Source of the DNA: Acidobacteriota bacterium | GTDB taxonomy: Bacteria; Acidobacteriota; Terriglobia; Acidiferrales; UBA7541 | NCBI GenBank assembly: GCA_013289715.1 | Contig: JABCZJ010000015.1 | Coordinates: 62,001-126,000 of the forward strand | DNA: 64,000 bases | Reading direction: 5' to 3' | In this document: piece after piece, positions 33,846-42,518 of the stretch | Layout: every line of letters begins with the position of its first letter | Numbering within the stretch: position 1 is the first letter of the stretch | The notes under the pieces: model-generated | What the model saw: only the letters and a program-made list of their open reading frames with translations | Told to the model about the DNA's origin: nothing | The model's database searches: none | Made by a program: the position numbers and the translations under genes

Positions 33846-34092
33846 ACTTCTCGTTCTTCTTCAATCAGTTACAGACGGCGATTTTCACCTCCTCGCTTTT
33901 GGGGGCCTGACTGTCACGAAAATGTAACGCCACTCGCTTTTGCGTTCATCGCAGCGCGGCGGAGAGCCTCGACAGAAGAAGCGGGCGGATCAGGCGCAGG
34001 ATTTGGCCAGGAAGGGCGGGTGAACTAGTTTTCTAGCGCGAGCCAGGAAGGAACTTCGGAGAGAGAGTCAGGCGAGCCGAGCAGTCGGACGA

Positions 34093-35180
34093 TTACTTGG
34101 TTCTTGGTGTTTGCTGCAACAGCGCTTTTCGGGTCTTGGCAATCTCTTGGGCGAGTTCCTTCTCGCCGGGCAACGCGAGCTTGTACTGGCTGGACAGAAC
34201 CTTGTTGTGCAGATTTCCCAGCGCGTAGTGAGCGACCGCTTCGTTCTTCTCCTAGCAAAGGATCAATCCCAGAGGCGGGTTCTCATCGGGCAAGGTCCAG
34301 TGCTCGCGGGCATAGTTCAGATAAAGATTCATCTGGCCGGCATCGACGTGGGTGAATTTGCCGATCTTCAAATCGATAATGACCAGGCAGCGCAGCCGTC
34401 GATGAAAGAACAGCAGATCGATGCGATACCATTCGTCGCCGACGCGCAGGCGTCTTTGCCGAGCCAGGAAGGCGAAGTTGCTGCCCAGCTCGAGAAGAAA
34501 ATCTTGCAGCCGGTGGATCAGCGCTTCTTCCAGGGCGTTCTCTGAATATTCATCTTTGAGTCCCAGGAATTCCAGAACGAAGGGTCCTTGATTTCCTGTT
34601 CTGGGGTCGACTGTTCGGTTGGATCAGCAGGCTGTCCCCGGCTGATAAGCGCCGCCTTGTTTCGCGACAACTGGGTACGCTCGAAGAACTGCGTCGAGAT
34701 CTGACGGTCGAGTTGACGGACCGACCAACCTCCCCGCAGCGCTTCTTTTTCGTAGAGGGTGCGGGGTTGCCGGTTGTTAACGGAGAGGAGCCGGACGTAA
34801 TGAGACCAAGGCAGGGGAAACGGGGACGGTCGAGCCAACCCTACAGATTTCGCAGACGCCGTCTGCGGATTCTCCTTCGAATCCCCGGTCTGGCCCGGTT
34901 CGATCAATTCCGCAGACGGCGTCTGCGGAATCGACCAGGCTAGGAAGAACTCTCGCATGGCGAGCAAGTTCCGTTCGGAAAAGCCTTTTCCAAACCGTGA
35001 GGTCAGATCCGCCGCCAAGCGGCGCAGCAAGGCCTTTCCGTACTGCGCCCGCCTTTGCCCGCGCTGCTCCTGTTCCACAATCCGTCGCCCAATCTCCCAA
35101 TAGGTCGCGGTCATGATGGAGTTGACCGAACGCGCCGAATTCCGCCGCGCTTGCTCGAGCAAACCGACGAGCTGCGACAT
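34093..35180 (-). pseudogene. YhcG/DUF1016 family nuclease pseudogene
   Basis: The N-terminal DUF1016 domain is readable from 35180 (SVNSIMTATYWEIGRRIVEQ, then GKGFSERNLLAMREFFLAW). An extra base near 34587 shifts the frame at IKDP. The PD-(D/E)XK-like C-terminal domain continues in another frame (FVLEFLGLKDEYSENALEEA, YRIDLLFFHRRLRCLVIIDL). A TAG at 34254-34252 interrupts LILC-EKNEAVAHYALG. The final stop is at 34095. Two CGCAGACGCCGTCTGCGG-type palindromes (34854-34875 and 34909-34932) lie in the inter-domain part. Intact members are HJC-like nucleases tied to mobile elements. The flanks 33846-34092 and 35181-35400 hold no gene. Confidence 0.82.
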
Positions 35181-35400
35181 GAATTCAGGATAAGCCTTGT
35201 CGAGAAGAACGGGGTTCTTGGATGTCGTGAATCGAACGCGATCCTTTCCGGCAAGGGTGTGGCCCGATTGATTATAGTCTTGTTTGCGGCAGAGATTGAG
35301 GCGACGCGCGGGAAGATTTAGACGACCGGTAATAAGGATTCATTAGCGCGAGATGCTTGAACAGGCAAGCGAGCAAGCGGCTCGATCCTCCAGCTAGAAC

Positions 35401-36003
35401 GTGCAACTGCTGGATGAATCGCGCAACCAAGAAAAACTGTTAGCTGAAGCGAGGGACGAGGCGGCTCGCATCAATCAATTGCACGTCAATGACGAAGCCG
35501 CGCTGGCGCAGGAACAGCTTCGCATTGCCGATCTCTCAAATAGGCTGCGGGTTGCGAGCGCCACTCTCGATCTCGAGCGGCGACTGGCGGCCGAGGGAAA
35601 AGACGTTCGAGAGCTTATGGCATCGCGAGAGTTACACGTAATTGATGTCCGCGACTCTGACTCGAACGGTAATCCGGGAAAGGCGTTTGGTCGCGTTTTC
35701 CTGACGGAAGGTAAATCACTTACTTTTTACGGCTTCGATTTGAACGAAGACGGAGTGTTGGATACTAAGAACAGTTTTCAAGTCTGGGCAGTGCCGGAAG
35801 GAAGCAAGAACTCCTCGCGCAGCTTGGGCATTTTGCGCCAGGATGCTAAAGCACAAGGGCGGTGGGTGTTGAACGTGGAGAATCCGGAACTCGTAAAGGA
35901 CATCAATTCGGTGTTTGTCACCGTAGAGCCGGTAGCCGGCGGTAAGCAACCAAGCGGCCAGAAGATGCTCTACGCCTACTTGGGGCAGGCCAACCACCTC
36001 TAG
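35401..36003 (+). CDS. Anti-sigma-factor-like C-terminal protein, probably 5' truncated
   Basis: A 200-residue frame: a coiled coil (residues 1-70, ESRNQEKLLAEARDEAARIN...) then an RskA-like C-terminal domain (RELHVIDVRDSDSNGNPGKA, VFLTEGKSLTFYGFDLN, FQVWAVPEGS, INSVFVTVEP). Full-length relatives have an N-terminal zinc-binding region and a membrane segment before this coil. Here an in-frame TAG lies two codons before the GTG at 35401 and no ribosome binding site is visible. I therefore read it as a remnant of an anti-sigma factor gene that lost its 5' part, though the remaining frame is open to the end. Confidence 0.6.
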   Translation: MQLLDESRNQEKLLAEARDEAARINQLHVNDEAALAQEQLRIADLSNRLRVASATLDLERRLAAEGKDVRELMASRELHVIDVRDSDSNGNPGKAFGRVFLTEGKSLTFYGFDLNEDGVLDTKNSFQVWAVPEGSKNSSRSLGILRQDAKAQGRWVLNVENPELVKDINSVFVTVEPVAGGKQPSGQKMLYAYLGQANHL

Positions 36004-36092
36004 TGGCCGGTAACGCGCTATATGCAGTGGGTGCTCGACTCACCGCACTTCTCGACAAGACTAATGCTCTGAGGAGTGGCGCGGGAGGTGAG

Positions 36093-36530
36093 TTAGTTCG
36101 GCCACGGCAGCGCGCAGAGCTGGTAGGGCGGGTTCGGGTCGGTGTTGATTTGCGCGCATACAATGGCAGTAGCTTTTTGCGGTATGGAGCGGGCGGGTAC
36201 CCACGGTCCCTGAGGACTTGATGAGACCAGCCACACGCTTTGAGTAGTCAGAAGGATCGGATTGTAGAAATTGAAATCGAAGTAGAAAGTATCGCCGATG
36301 TTCAGGACCACCTGAGAGCTGTTTGTAGCGTAAGTGATCCATGTCCCTTCGATCGCTGTAAATTGAGGCGAGCCCTGGTAGCGTACGGTAGCGTGGATCG
36401 CTGCCTTCTGCGCTGTTTTCGAAACCTTTTGTATGACTTCGCCGCCACTTTCTTGCGGCGCCGCGTGGATTGGCCCGCTAAGACCAAACAAGCCGATCAG
36501 AAGGCTTGTGGTCACCGTTATCTTCTTCAT
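36093..36530 (-). CDS. Secreted hypothetical protein
   Basis: A 145-residue exported protein. The signal peptide is MKKITVTTSLLIGLFGLSGP to HAA. The mature part has a central segment FTAIEGTWITYATNSSQVVL and FYNPILLTTQSVWLVSSSPQ with GPWVPARSIPQ. The phrase VWLVSSSPQGPWVPA is a small W-rich repeat found in several acidobacterial envelope proteins. No function is known. ATG 36530 has AGGAGA 6 nt upstream. A TGTCA-N4-TGACA palindrome lies 90 nt upstream. Confidence 0.7.
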   Translation of the reverse strand: MKKITVTTSLLIGLFGLSGPIHAAPQESGGEVIQKVSKTAQKAAIHATVRYQGSPQFTAIEGTWITYATNSSQVVLNIGDTFYFDFNFYNPILLTTQSVWLVSSSPQGPWVPARSIPQKATAIVCAQINTDPNPPYQLCALPWPN

Positions 36531-36619
36531 GGTATGTCTCCTGCGCAGCACACTGTCACTCGTTTCTGATCGTCGAACCCACGCCAGGATCATGCCGCGC
36601 GCGTCTCGACGGTTGGAAT

Positions 36620-36633
36620 TGTCAAAAGTGACA
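36620..36633. promoter_or_regulatory. TGTCA-N4-TGACA palindrome (a)
   Basis: TGTCA-AAAG-TGACA, a perfect 5+5 inverted repeat 90 nt upstream of the secreted protein gene starting at 36530. Confidence 0.55.
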
Positions 36634-36862
36634 GATTATTGCGCTCGACCAGCGCGACGCAGGTCGATAAGTCAAAGGCCGGCAAATCGCGACAACGACT
36701 GGTAAGAAGAGACTTACCGCCGGCTAACGCGGCCGTGGTGCTGGATGAACTCGCTAACCCGTTTACGTCCGGCGGTTGAACATATCCGGACGCAACAGAT
36801 CAAAAAAGGTGCAGAACGGTTCTCCTATCGCGTTGTTTCACGTCCGGAATTCAGCGTCCCTC

Positions 36863-36876
36863 TGGCACTTTTGACA
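36863..36876. promoter_or_regulatory. TGTCA-N4-TGACA-like palindrome (b)
   Basis: TGGCA-CTTT-TGACA, one mismatch to the palindrome, about 56 nt upstream of the small membrane protein at 36932. The second half doubles as a possible -35 TTGACA. Confidence 0.5.
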
Positions 36877-36931
36877 GTTCCGCAAGAGTTTTGAAACTGT
36901 CATAAGAAGGCTGGTCGCGAACGGACTTGAA

Positions 36932-37147
36932 ATGAATCTCTACACCATGCAGGAATTTCTTGGAGCGCTTCTCGTTACGGCAGCTTTGACGGGAACGGTA
37001 CTTGTTTTTGTGATCGCCTTCCTCGTTTTGCAGGAAGGGATACGCTGGGCCATTCACGGGTCGAGAACCCATCTCATACCGATTAGAGGCTTGAGCGCTA
37101 AAGATCAGTGGCTCCAAAGAAATCGTAGTCGATCCGCTCTCCGCTGA
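36932..37147 (+). CDS. Small single-span membrane protein
   Basis: A 71-residue protein with a short N-terminus, one strong membrane segment (LGALLVTAALTGTVLVFVIA, residues 10-32) and a basic cytosolic tail (GIRWAIHGSRTHL...RNRSRSALR). Small proteins of this look recur in Acidobacteriota; no function is known. The ribosome binding site is weak. An operator-like palindrome lies just upstream. Confidence 0.55.
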   Translation: MNLYTMQEFLGALLVTAALTGTVLVFVIAFLVLQEGIRWAIHGSRTHLIPIRGLSAKDQWLQRNRSRSALR

Positions 37148-37324
37148 GGGTATCCAAACTCGGTTGGTCAGCAGCGGTTCTAGGAACACTCCGATTTTGA
37201 GATGCCGCGCTACCGACAACTAGACGGTCGAGGCGTGCTGCGAATATTTAGAGATGGTTCAGGGTGTTACAGGTTTGCACAGTTTCAACGAAAAACGGAA
37301 AGAGGAAGGCTATAAGCAAATACC

Positions 37325-38482
37325 GTGAATTCCGCGAAGCATTACTCATGGAAAAGATCTTTGTGCGGCAACGCCTGGAGTTCTATGCACGCGGCTGGGA
37401 GGTTGGCCTGGCTAAGCCGGCTCGGCCTGTGTGTATTGCTGTGCTACTTACCAGCACCGGCGCTGGCTCAGTCGCCGCAACCGTCCGTCGTCCAGAGAGG
37501 GCAGGCTGGTGCGCTTGATGCAGGGGCGAAGGGAACATCCCCCGGCTTGCCCAATCAGCAGTCCTTAGGAAGCGTTAGCGGAGTAGTCTTTGATCCATCC
37601 GAGGCCACTGTCGGCGGAGCACAAGTTCGACTTACGCGTGAAGATCAATCCCCGAGCGCAGAAGTGCTGTCAGATGACGATGGCCGCTTTTCTTTTGCCA
37701 ACGTCGCCCCGGGGTCCTTCCAACTGACAATTACGGCGGAGGGCTTCACCACGCAAGTATTTTCTGGAACTGTAGGTCCGGGGCAGGACTACATTGTCCC
37801 GCAGGTCGTGTTGGCTGTCGCAACGCAAGTGACGCAGGTGACTGTCGGACTCACGCGCGTCGAACTGGCAGAAGTGCAGATCAAGGATCAAGAGAAGCAG
37901 CGCGTGCTCGGCATCATTCCGAATTTCTATGTCAGCTACGACCCCGATGCAGTTGCTCTCACGTCGAAACAAAAGTTCGAGCTTGCCTGGAGGTCGTCTG
38001 TCGATCCATTCACGTTCGTTGGGGTTGGCGCTATCGCGGGGATTCAGCAGGCAGAAAACGGACTTCGTGGATACGGGCAAGGAGCGCAAGGCTATGCAAA
38101 GCGCTATGGCGCATCGTACGGTGACGTCGTTATAGGTACATTCCTGGGAAGCGCCATACTGCCGTCGCTTCTGAAACAAGATCCGCGTTATTTCTACAAG
38201 GGAACCGGTAGTAAGCGATCCCGATTTTTCTACGCGCTCGCCAGTCCGTTCATCTGCAGGGGCGACAACGGGCGCTGGCAACCGAATTATTCCTACGTTG
38301 TCGGAAACTTCGCCGCGGCGGGTATTGCAAATTCCTACTACCCCGCGAGCGACCGGGGAGCAGGTTATGTGGCCGAAACCGCGCTGATAAGGCTTGGTGA
38401 GAGTGCCGTCGCGTCGGTCTTTCAAGAGTTTATCGCGCGGAAGTTGACACCGAAAGTCTCGAACCGCGCTCAGGCCCAGTAG
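37325..38482 (+). CDS. Carboxypeptidase-regulatory-domain outer envelope protein
   Basis: A 385-residue exported protein. The signal segment is LAWLSRLGLCVLLCYLPAPA (about residues 27-47). A CarboxypepD_reg/CNA-B-like domain follows (LGSVSGVVFDPSEATVGGAQ, then RFSFANVAPGSFQLTITAEG, residues 80-165). The C-terminal half has blocks IIPNFYVSYDPDAVALTSKQ, LLKQDPRYFYKGTGSKRSRF and ANSYYPASDRGAG, a conserved acidobacterial arrangement of unknown role that ends short of a full TonB barrel. GTG 37325 is the first start; ATG 37385 would still keep the signal peptide. Confidence 0.72.
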   Translation: MNSAKHYSWKRSLCGNAWSSMHAAGRLAWLSRLGLCVLLCYLPAPALAQSPQPSVVQRGQAGALDAGAKGTSPGLPNQQSLGSVSGVVFDPSEATVGGAQVRLTREDQSPSAEVLSDDDGRFSFANVAPGSFQLTITAEGFTTQVFSGTVGPGQDYIVPQVVLAVATQVTQVTVGLTRVELAEVQIKDQEKQRVLGIIPNFYVSYDPDAVALTSKQKFELAWRSSVDPFTFVGVGAIAGIQQAENGLRGYGQGAQGYAKRYGASYGDVVIGTFLGSAILPSLLKQDPRYFYKGTGSKRSRFFYALASPFICRGDNGRWQPNYSYVVGNFAAAGIANSYYPASDRGAGYVAETALIRLGESAVASVFQEFIARKLTPKVSNRAQAQ

Positions 38483-38718
38483 TAAATGCGCTGGGGCTTA
38501 TGGTTGACGACGGTAGAGACATAGCCAACTGGATAATGCCGTGATCGGAGAAGCGACGCACTGCTTCAAATATCCAGTAGTGTTCACCAGGAATTACGTT
38601 GGAAGTTTGACGAATTGCCATCCCCTTATGGAAGCCGGGGACTGCGGGCAGCCGAGTGACGGATCGACTGGACCGCAGCCTCCATTCTCCCGTCGAGAGC
38701 GTCTTGCTTCTGGTCAAG

Positions 38719-39357
38719 CTAGAACCGGAAAACAACTCCAGCCTGGTACCGGAGATTGCTCTGGTTGTTGTTGCCACCCGTGAAGGCATTGCCAAAACGG
38801 GTCAACAAGTAGTCAACTTCAATTGGCCGGATGGCGATGTGTTCGTTGACCGGTATGTCGATGCCTCCGCCGATGATGAAGTCAAACGCATTGTTGCTGG
38901 GAGACCTGCTGGCGACGACACAGCCTGCCGGACCGCAGTCCTTGAAAAGATTCCCGTAGAAATTGCTGTGAGCTCCCCCGAACAGCGCCTCGGCAAATGG
39001 CTCGAAGTGGGACATGCGGTATTTAAAGATCGGGCCACCGTTGTAGGTGAACAAATTACCTTGCGCCGTAACGATGCAATTCGACGTGCTACTGCAATTT
39101 GGGCCCGGCGGTATGGTGATAGTGCGCGTATAGCTGCCGTAGGCTTGAAGCTCGCCCACGATGCCCACGTACTTGCTGAAGTAGTAGGCGACCGATGCAC
39201 CGCCCCCATTCAAATTGAACGTGCCAATAAGGTTGTTGTTTTGGGGATTGGCATGAACAAAGGAATAATCAACCGCAACTTCGACCTTCGGTGTATCTTG
39301 CGCGAAGGTAGCGCTTCCGAAAAGCAGAACCAACGCAACAAAAAGTAATTTCTTCAT
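38719..39357 (-). CDS. Outer-membrane beta-barrel protein (OmpA/OmpX-like)
   Basis: A 212-residue exported protein. The signal peptide is MKKLLFVALVLLFGSATFAQ. Eight alternating strands follow (VEVAVDYSFVHANP, ASVAYYFSKYVGIVGELQAY, GPIFKYRMSHFEPFAEALFG, FDFIIGGGIDIPVNEHIAIR), with a closing YQAGVVFRF ending in Phe. This is the general 8-stranded outer-membrane barrel pattern. GAGGAGA precedes the ATG. Ligand or role unknown. Confidence 0.82.
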   Translation of the reverse strand: MKKLLFVALVLLFGSATFAQDTPKVEVAVDYSFVHANPQNNNLIGTFNLNGGGASVAYYFSKYVGIVGELQAYGSYTRTITIPPGPNCSSTSNCIVTAQGNLFTYNGGPIFKYRMSHFEPFAEALFGGAHSNFYGNLFKDCGPAGCVVASRSPSNNAFDFIIGGGIDIPVNEHIAIRPIEVDYLLTRFGNAFTGGNNNQSNLRYQAGVVFRF

Positions 39358-39513
39358 CTCAAATTCTCCTCGAAGCTAGATTTGGTACCAACAATTTTCA
39401 GCCACCAAGTGCGCGTCTCGACTTGTGTGAGGCGCCGCAATCTCGCTCATGCCGAAATGCGCTTGGCGATAACTTGACGCTGCAACTTCGTTCCAACCCT
39501 CCAACATGGAGTT

Positions 39514-39593
39514 GAAGGCCCGGAAGAGTTTCTCGGAGAGGGATGGGGTGCCTCGCTGTTTTTCGGGGAGTGGGGTGGCTCTTCCGGGCCTTC
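39514..39593. other. Long-range 15-bp inverted repeat
   Basis: GAAGGCCCGGAAGAG (39514-39528) pairs perfectly with CTCTTCCGGGCCTTC (39579-39593) around a 50-nt G-rich loop containing TTTTT. There is no T-run after the 3' arm, so it is not a standard terminator. It could be a structured RNA or a small MITE-like insertion. It lies in the 650-bp gap 39358-40009, which holds no gene. Confidence 0.5.
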
Positions 39594-39821
39594 TCAGCTC
39601 CGTACGAACGAACGTACGAGAGTCACAATGTATTGTGTATTGTAAGAAATGTCATATTTGTATTGCATAAATAAACGAGAAGATGACGACACCACGATCA
39701 GAAGCTCAATGCACACGGGGGCACGGGCCGACAAAGTTACACGCACTCTAGAGCCGAACCATTTAGGGTAGAGGGCCGATCTTCGGAGAAGAAGGTAGTG
39801 TGCGTTCCAGCCAACTTCAAC

Positions 39822-39835
39822 TGTCAGAAATAACA
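39822..39835. promoter_or_regulatory. TGTCA-N4-TGACA-like palindrome (c)
   Basis: TGTCA-GAAA-TAACA, one mismatch, about 175 nt upstream of yceI. Confidence 0.45.
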
Positions 39836-39871
39836 GACCACGCAGTTTTCTGTAGTACCACAGAAAAAAAC

Positions 39872-39885
39872 TGTCAATAGTGACA
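39872..39885. promoter_or_regulatory. TGTCA-N4-TGACA palindrome (d)
   Basis: TGTCA-ATAG-TGACA, perfect, 50 bp after site c and about 125 nt upstream of yceI. The 50-bp spacing puts the two sites roughly on one helical face. Confidence 0.55.
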
Positions 39886-40009
39886 CTAGCAACCCGCGCG
39901 TCCTAGGCGCAGCATCTCGAAACGCGGCACCGGTGCACCGCACTGCGCGGTGAACCGTTCGAAGGTGCCATGTTTTGGTAGGTTCCGAAAATCGAACAGG
40001 AGGTGAATC

Positions 40010-40609
40010 ATGGACCGCTTACTCAAAACCACCCTAACTCTGGTGTTTCTTACAACGCTTGGTTTGACAGCAGCAACAAGCGAAGCTCAAGCTCCCGTTT
40101 TCGTAATTACGCCGGAAACAAGCTCCGTTAAATTCTTCGTGAAAGCGTCGGTGGCTATTGCAGGCAATTTCGACAAGTGGGATGCCACCCTGGCATTTAC
40201 CTCTCCAGATGTCTCGACCGGAGTACTCGACGTCAAAATTCAAGCCGCCACCGTTAATACCGGAAGCGACTTTAAGGACGACAAGCTCAAGAGCAAAGAC
40301 TTCTTCGACGTTAAGAAGGATCCGTTGATCACGTTTAAGTCCACAAAAATTGTGCAGACCAGTCCCAACACCTTCGATGTGCAGGGCAACTTTACAATAC
40401 GCGGAGTGACCAAACCAGATACGCTGGTGCTAACGGTCGATCGCGAAGGGAAATCCTCAGGCGAAATTAAAGGGACGATGGCCTTCGACCGCAAAGACTA
40501 CGGGATGGACAGCGGCATTCCCTTCATCAAGATCGCCGACCGCGTCGAAGTAACGGTGTCTCTCCAGGCGAAACGAGTCAGCGGCCCTCCAGTCATCTTT
40601 AAGCAATAG
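40010..40609 (+). CDS. YceI family periplasmic protein
   Basis: A 199-residue exported protein. The signal peptide ends near SEAQA. A YceI lipocalin-like domain fills the rest: FVITPETSSVKFFVKASVAI, STGVLDVKIQAATVNTGSDF, DDKLKSKDFFDVKKDPLITF and VQGNFTIRGVTKPDTLVLTV. The fold binds isoprenoid or fatty-acyl ligands, and members are often induced by pH or stress. AGGAGGTGA is a strong ribosome binding site. Two palindromic operators lie upstream. Confidence 0.9.
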   Translation: MDRLLKTTLTLVFLTTLGLTAATSEAQAPVFVITPETSSVKFFVKASVAIAGNFDKWDATLAFTSPDVSTGVLDVKIQAATVNTGSDFKDDKLKSKDFFDVKKDPLITFKSTKIVQTSPNTFDVQGNFTIRGVTKPDTLVLTVDREGKSSGEIKGTMAFDRKDYGMDSGIPFIKIADRVEVTVSLQAKRVSGPPVIFKQ

Positions 40610-40884
40610 CCAGTTGGCGTATGTTTTTTCCCAGTGGCGCAGACCGGCGCGTTAACGAGGCGCAGCCGCAATCTGCCATTCATCATCCTTGAAGCGTTGA
40701 GCAATCCGACCAACAGTCCACATCGTTCAAACTGCGCGGTTGGCACGGGTTTCTCACCGCAGGCGCAGTGAATTTGGGTCTTTTGACAATATCCATTTCC
40801 CGCTGTCTCGGACAACGTTGGCTCAGCTCGAAGCATTCCCGGGTCCAACGCGTTGACATCAACGAGTGCACAAGGAGAAAAAAC

Positions 40885-42393
40885 ATGCTTTCACAGTGCG
40901 TACACATCTCACGAGCAAGCTGTCGCCAATGTTTCGTTGCTCTTGCAATCTGTCTGCTGCTCAGCGGAGTCGCGGCAGCTCAAAATCAGCCTCCCGTGAC
41001 GGCGGGTTCAGAACGGTCGCTGCCGACCGCGATCGGAACGCCGTTGAGGGTTACATTCCCTGGGGTTCCGAGCGTCCCCGGCGTCAAAGCTGACAATGCG
41101 GTGCAGCCCGCGAGTAGTCGTGGCGCGCAAGGGTATACTGGAGGAATCTCCTCTACGCCGCAAACGGGCAATGCTCCGGCAGGTGTGCGTCGCATCACGT
41201 TGGAAGAAGCACAGGAGGCGGCAGCGGCGGCCAACAATCCACTCGTTCGACTCGGACAGTTAAGCGTAGAAGCCGCAAAAGAGCACCGGCTAGGGGTCCA
41301 GGGGCTTTACTTTCCGAACGTGGGCACGCAATTTGCAAACCTTCACCTCAACAAGGAGACGGGCCAAGTGATAACCGTGCAACGTCCGCTTCCAGGAATG
41401 CCTCCCGTGGAAATAGCCGCGAACATCTTCGCCAAGAATCAGACGGACTTCAACGTCGCCGCGGCTCAACCGGTGACACCGCTTCTTTCCATCTATCAAC
41501 TCGTGAAAATCGCACGAGCCGACGAGAATATCGCCAAAGCAAAGGCAGGATTGCCGGTGGCAGAAGTAGCAGCCAAGGTAGAGAAGAATTACTTCGATTT
41601 GCTGGTTGCCCTACGGGAACTGACCAGCGCCGAAGCAGACGCCAGAACTATCCAGACCAAATGGCTGACGGCTAGCATTTCGGGGACTCCCATCACGTCG
41701 CCGGGACAAGAGACGGAGATGCTCGGCGCCGAAAAGGCAGTCGTATTTTCGACCAGCAAGGTGAAGGAGCTAACCGCGGCGCTCAATGGATTGGTTGGCC
41801 TGCCGGACGGAACAACTTTGGAACTCGTACCGCCCGAACCACTGGTAGAGGACACATCGCTGATCGAAGCCACCGAGAAAGCGACCGCAGCGAATCCGGA
41901 GGTGATAGAGGCAGAACAAACTGCGGTTAAGGCTCACGCGGGTTTAACTCTCACAAAATTGCAGTACGTTCCAACGGTCGCGATCACTGGCGGTTACGCC
42001 AACCAAAACGCGATCAGCAACCGTCTTCTCCCCAAGGACTTCAGCTATATCGGCGTCATCGCTACGTACACCATCTTCGATGGGTTCAAGCGAGAGCATG
42101 GGGTTAAAGAGCTCAAGGCGCAATCCGAGATGGCCGACCTTGGAGTGCAACTGACGAAGGCAAAGGTGGCGGCGGGGGTGAAGAGCAGTTATTTCGAACT
42201 GGACCGCTCGCGTCAGCTCTATCAATTGGCGCGCCGGATGGTGTCCTCGGCCGGCGTGGTAAACGCAAGCTACAAATCAGACGACCCGGAAGTTGAATCA
42301 GCGAAGGCAAAAATGGAAGCAGACATGTTTCGGGCCGAGCTCGAATATCGTCTAGCATACGCCAAGCTGAAGGACTTCACGGGTACACGATAG
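40885..42393 (+). CDS. TolC family outer-membrane efflux protein
   Basis: A 502-residue protein with a signal peptide ending GVAAAQ. A proline/glycine-rich segment of about 90 residues precedes two OEP repeats: ITLEEAQEAAAAANNPLVRL and ADENIAKAKAGLPVAEVAAK in the first, then EVIEAEQTAVKAHAGLTLTK, YVPTVAITGGYANQNAI and ATYTIFDGFKREHGVKELKA in the second. TolC trimers form the outer channel of tripartite exporters. AAGGAG precedes the chosen ATG; an in-frame ATG at 40768 would bury the signal peptide. No adaptor or pump gene adjoins, so its partner is elsewhere, perhaps the ABC exporter at 53214. Confidence 0.88.
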   Translation: MLSQCVHISRASCRQCFVALAICLLLSGVAAAQNQPPVTAGSERSLPTAIGTPLRVTFPGVPSVPGVKADNAVQPASSRGAQGYTGGISSTPQTGNAPAGVRRITLEEAQEAAAAANNPLVRLGQLSVEAAKEHRLGVQGLYFPNVGTQFANLHLNKETGQVITVQRPLPGMPPVEIAANIFAKNQTDFNVAAAQPVTPLLSIYQLVKIARADENIAKAKAGLPVAEVAAKVEKNYFDLLVALRELTSAEADARTIQTKWLTASISGTPITSPGQETEMLGAEKAVVFSTSKVKELTAALNGLVGLPDGTTLELVPPEPLVEDTSLIEATEKATAANPEVIEAEQTAVKAHAGLTLTKLQYVPTVAITGGYANQNAISNRLLPKDFSYIGVIATYTIFDGFKREHGVKELKAQSEMADLGVQLTKAKVAAGVKSSYFELDRSRQLYQLARRMVSSAGVVNASYKSDDPEVESAKAKMEADMFRAELEYRLAYAKLKDFTGTR

Positions 42394-42518
42394 GAAACTT
42401 TTCGCGTGCTGGACGTCGCACGCCAATGTCCTCTAGGAGGAATAGAAGTGCAAAATGAAATGAGAGCCCGGAGGATTGCCCCGAGGCGCTCTCGGGATTC
42501 ACGGGAGTGAAAAGCGCG

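Larger units (their letters stand above)
36531..36931. other. Divergent intergenic region with operators
   Basis: There is no gene in this 400-bp interval. It holds the palindromes listed at 36620 and 36859 and a half-site CTGTCA near 36897, placed to control the divergent genes on both sides. Confidence 0.5.

Noticed and set aside
33478..33864. 128-residue - strand frame across tRNA-Asn
   Set aside because: It reads the antisense of the tRNA (ARFELATLRLTAE type), a well-known false protein, and overlaps the integrase remnant.
36859..36880. Sigma-54 promoter (TGGCAC...GC) at sites b and f
   Set aside because: The distance between the GG and GC elements is wrong for -24/-12 promoters. The TGGCA is better read as a variant half of the TGTCA palindrome.
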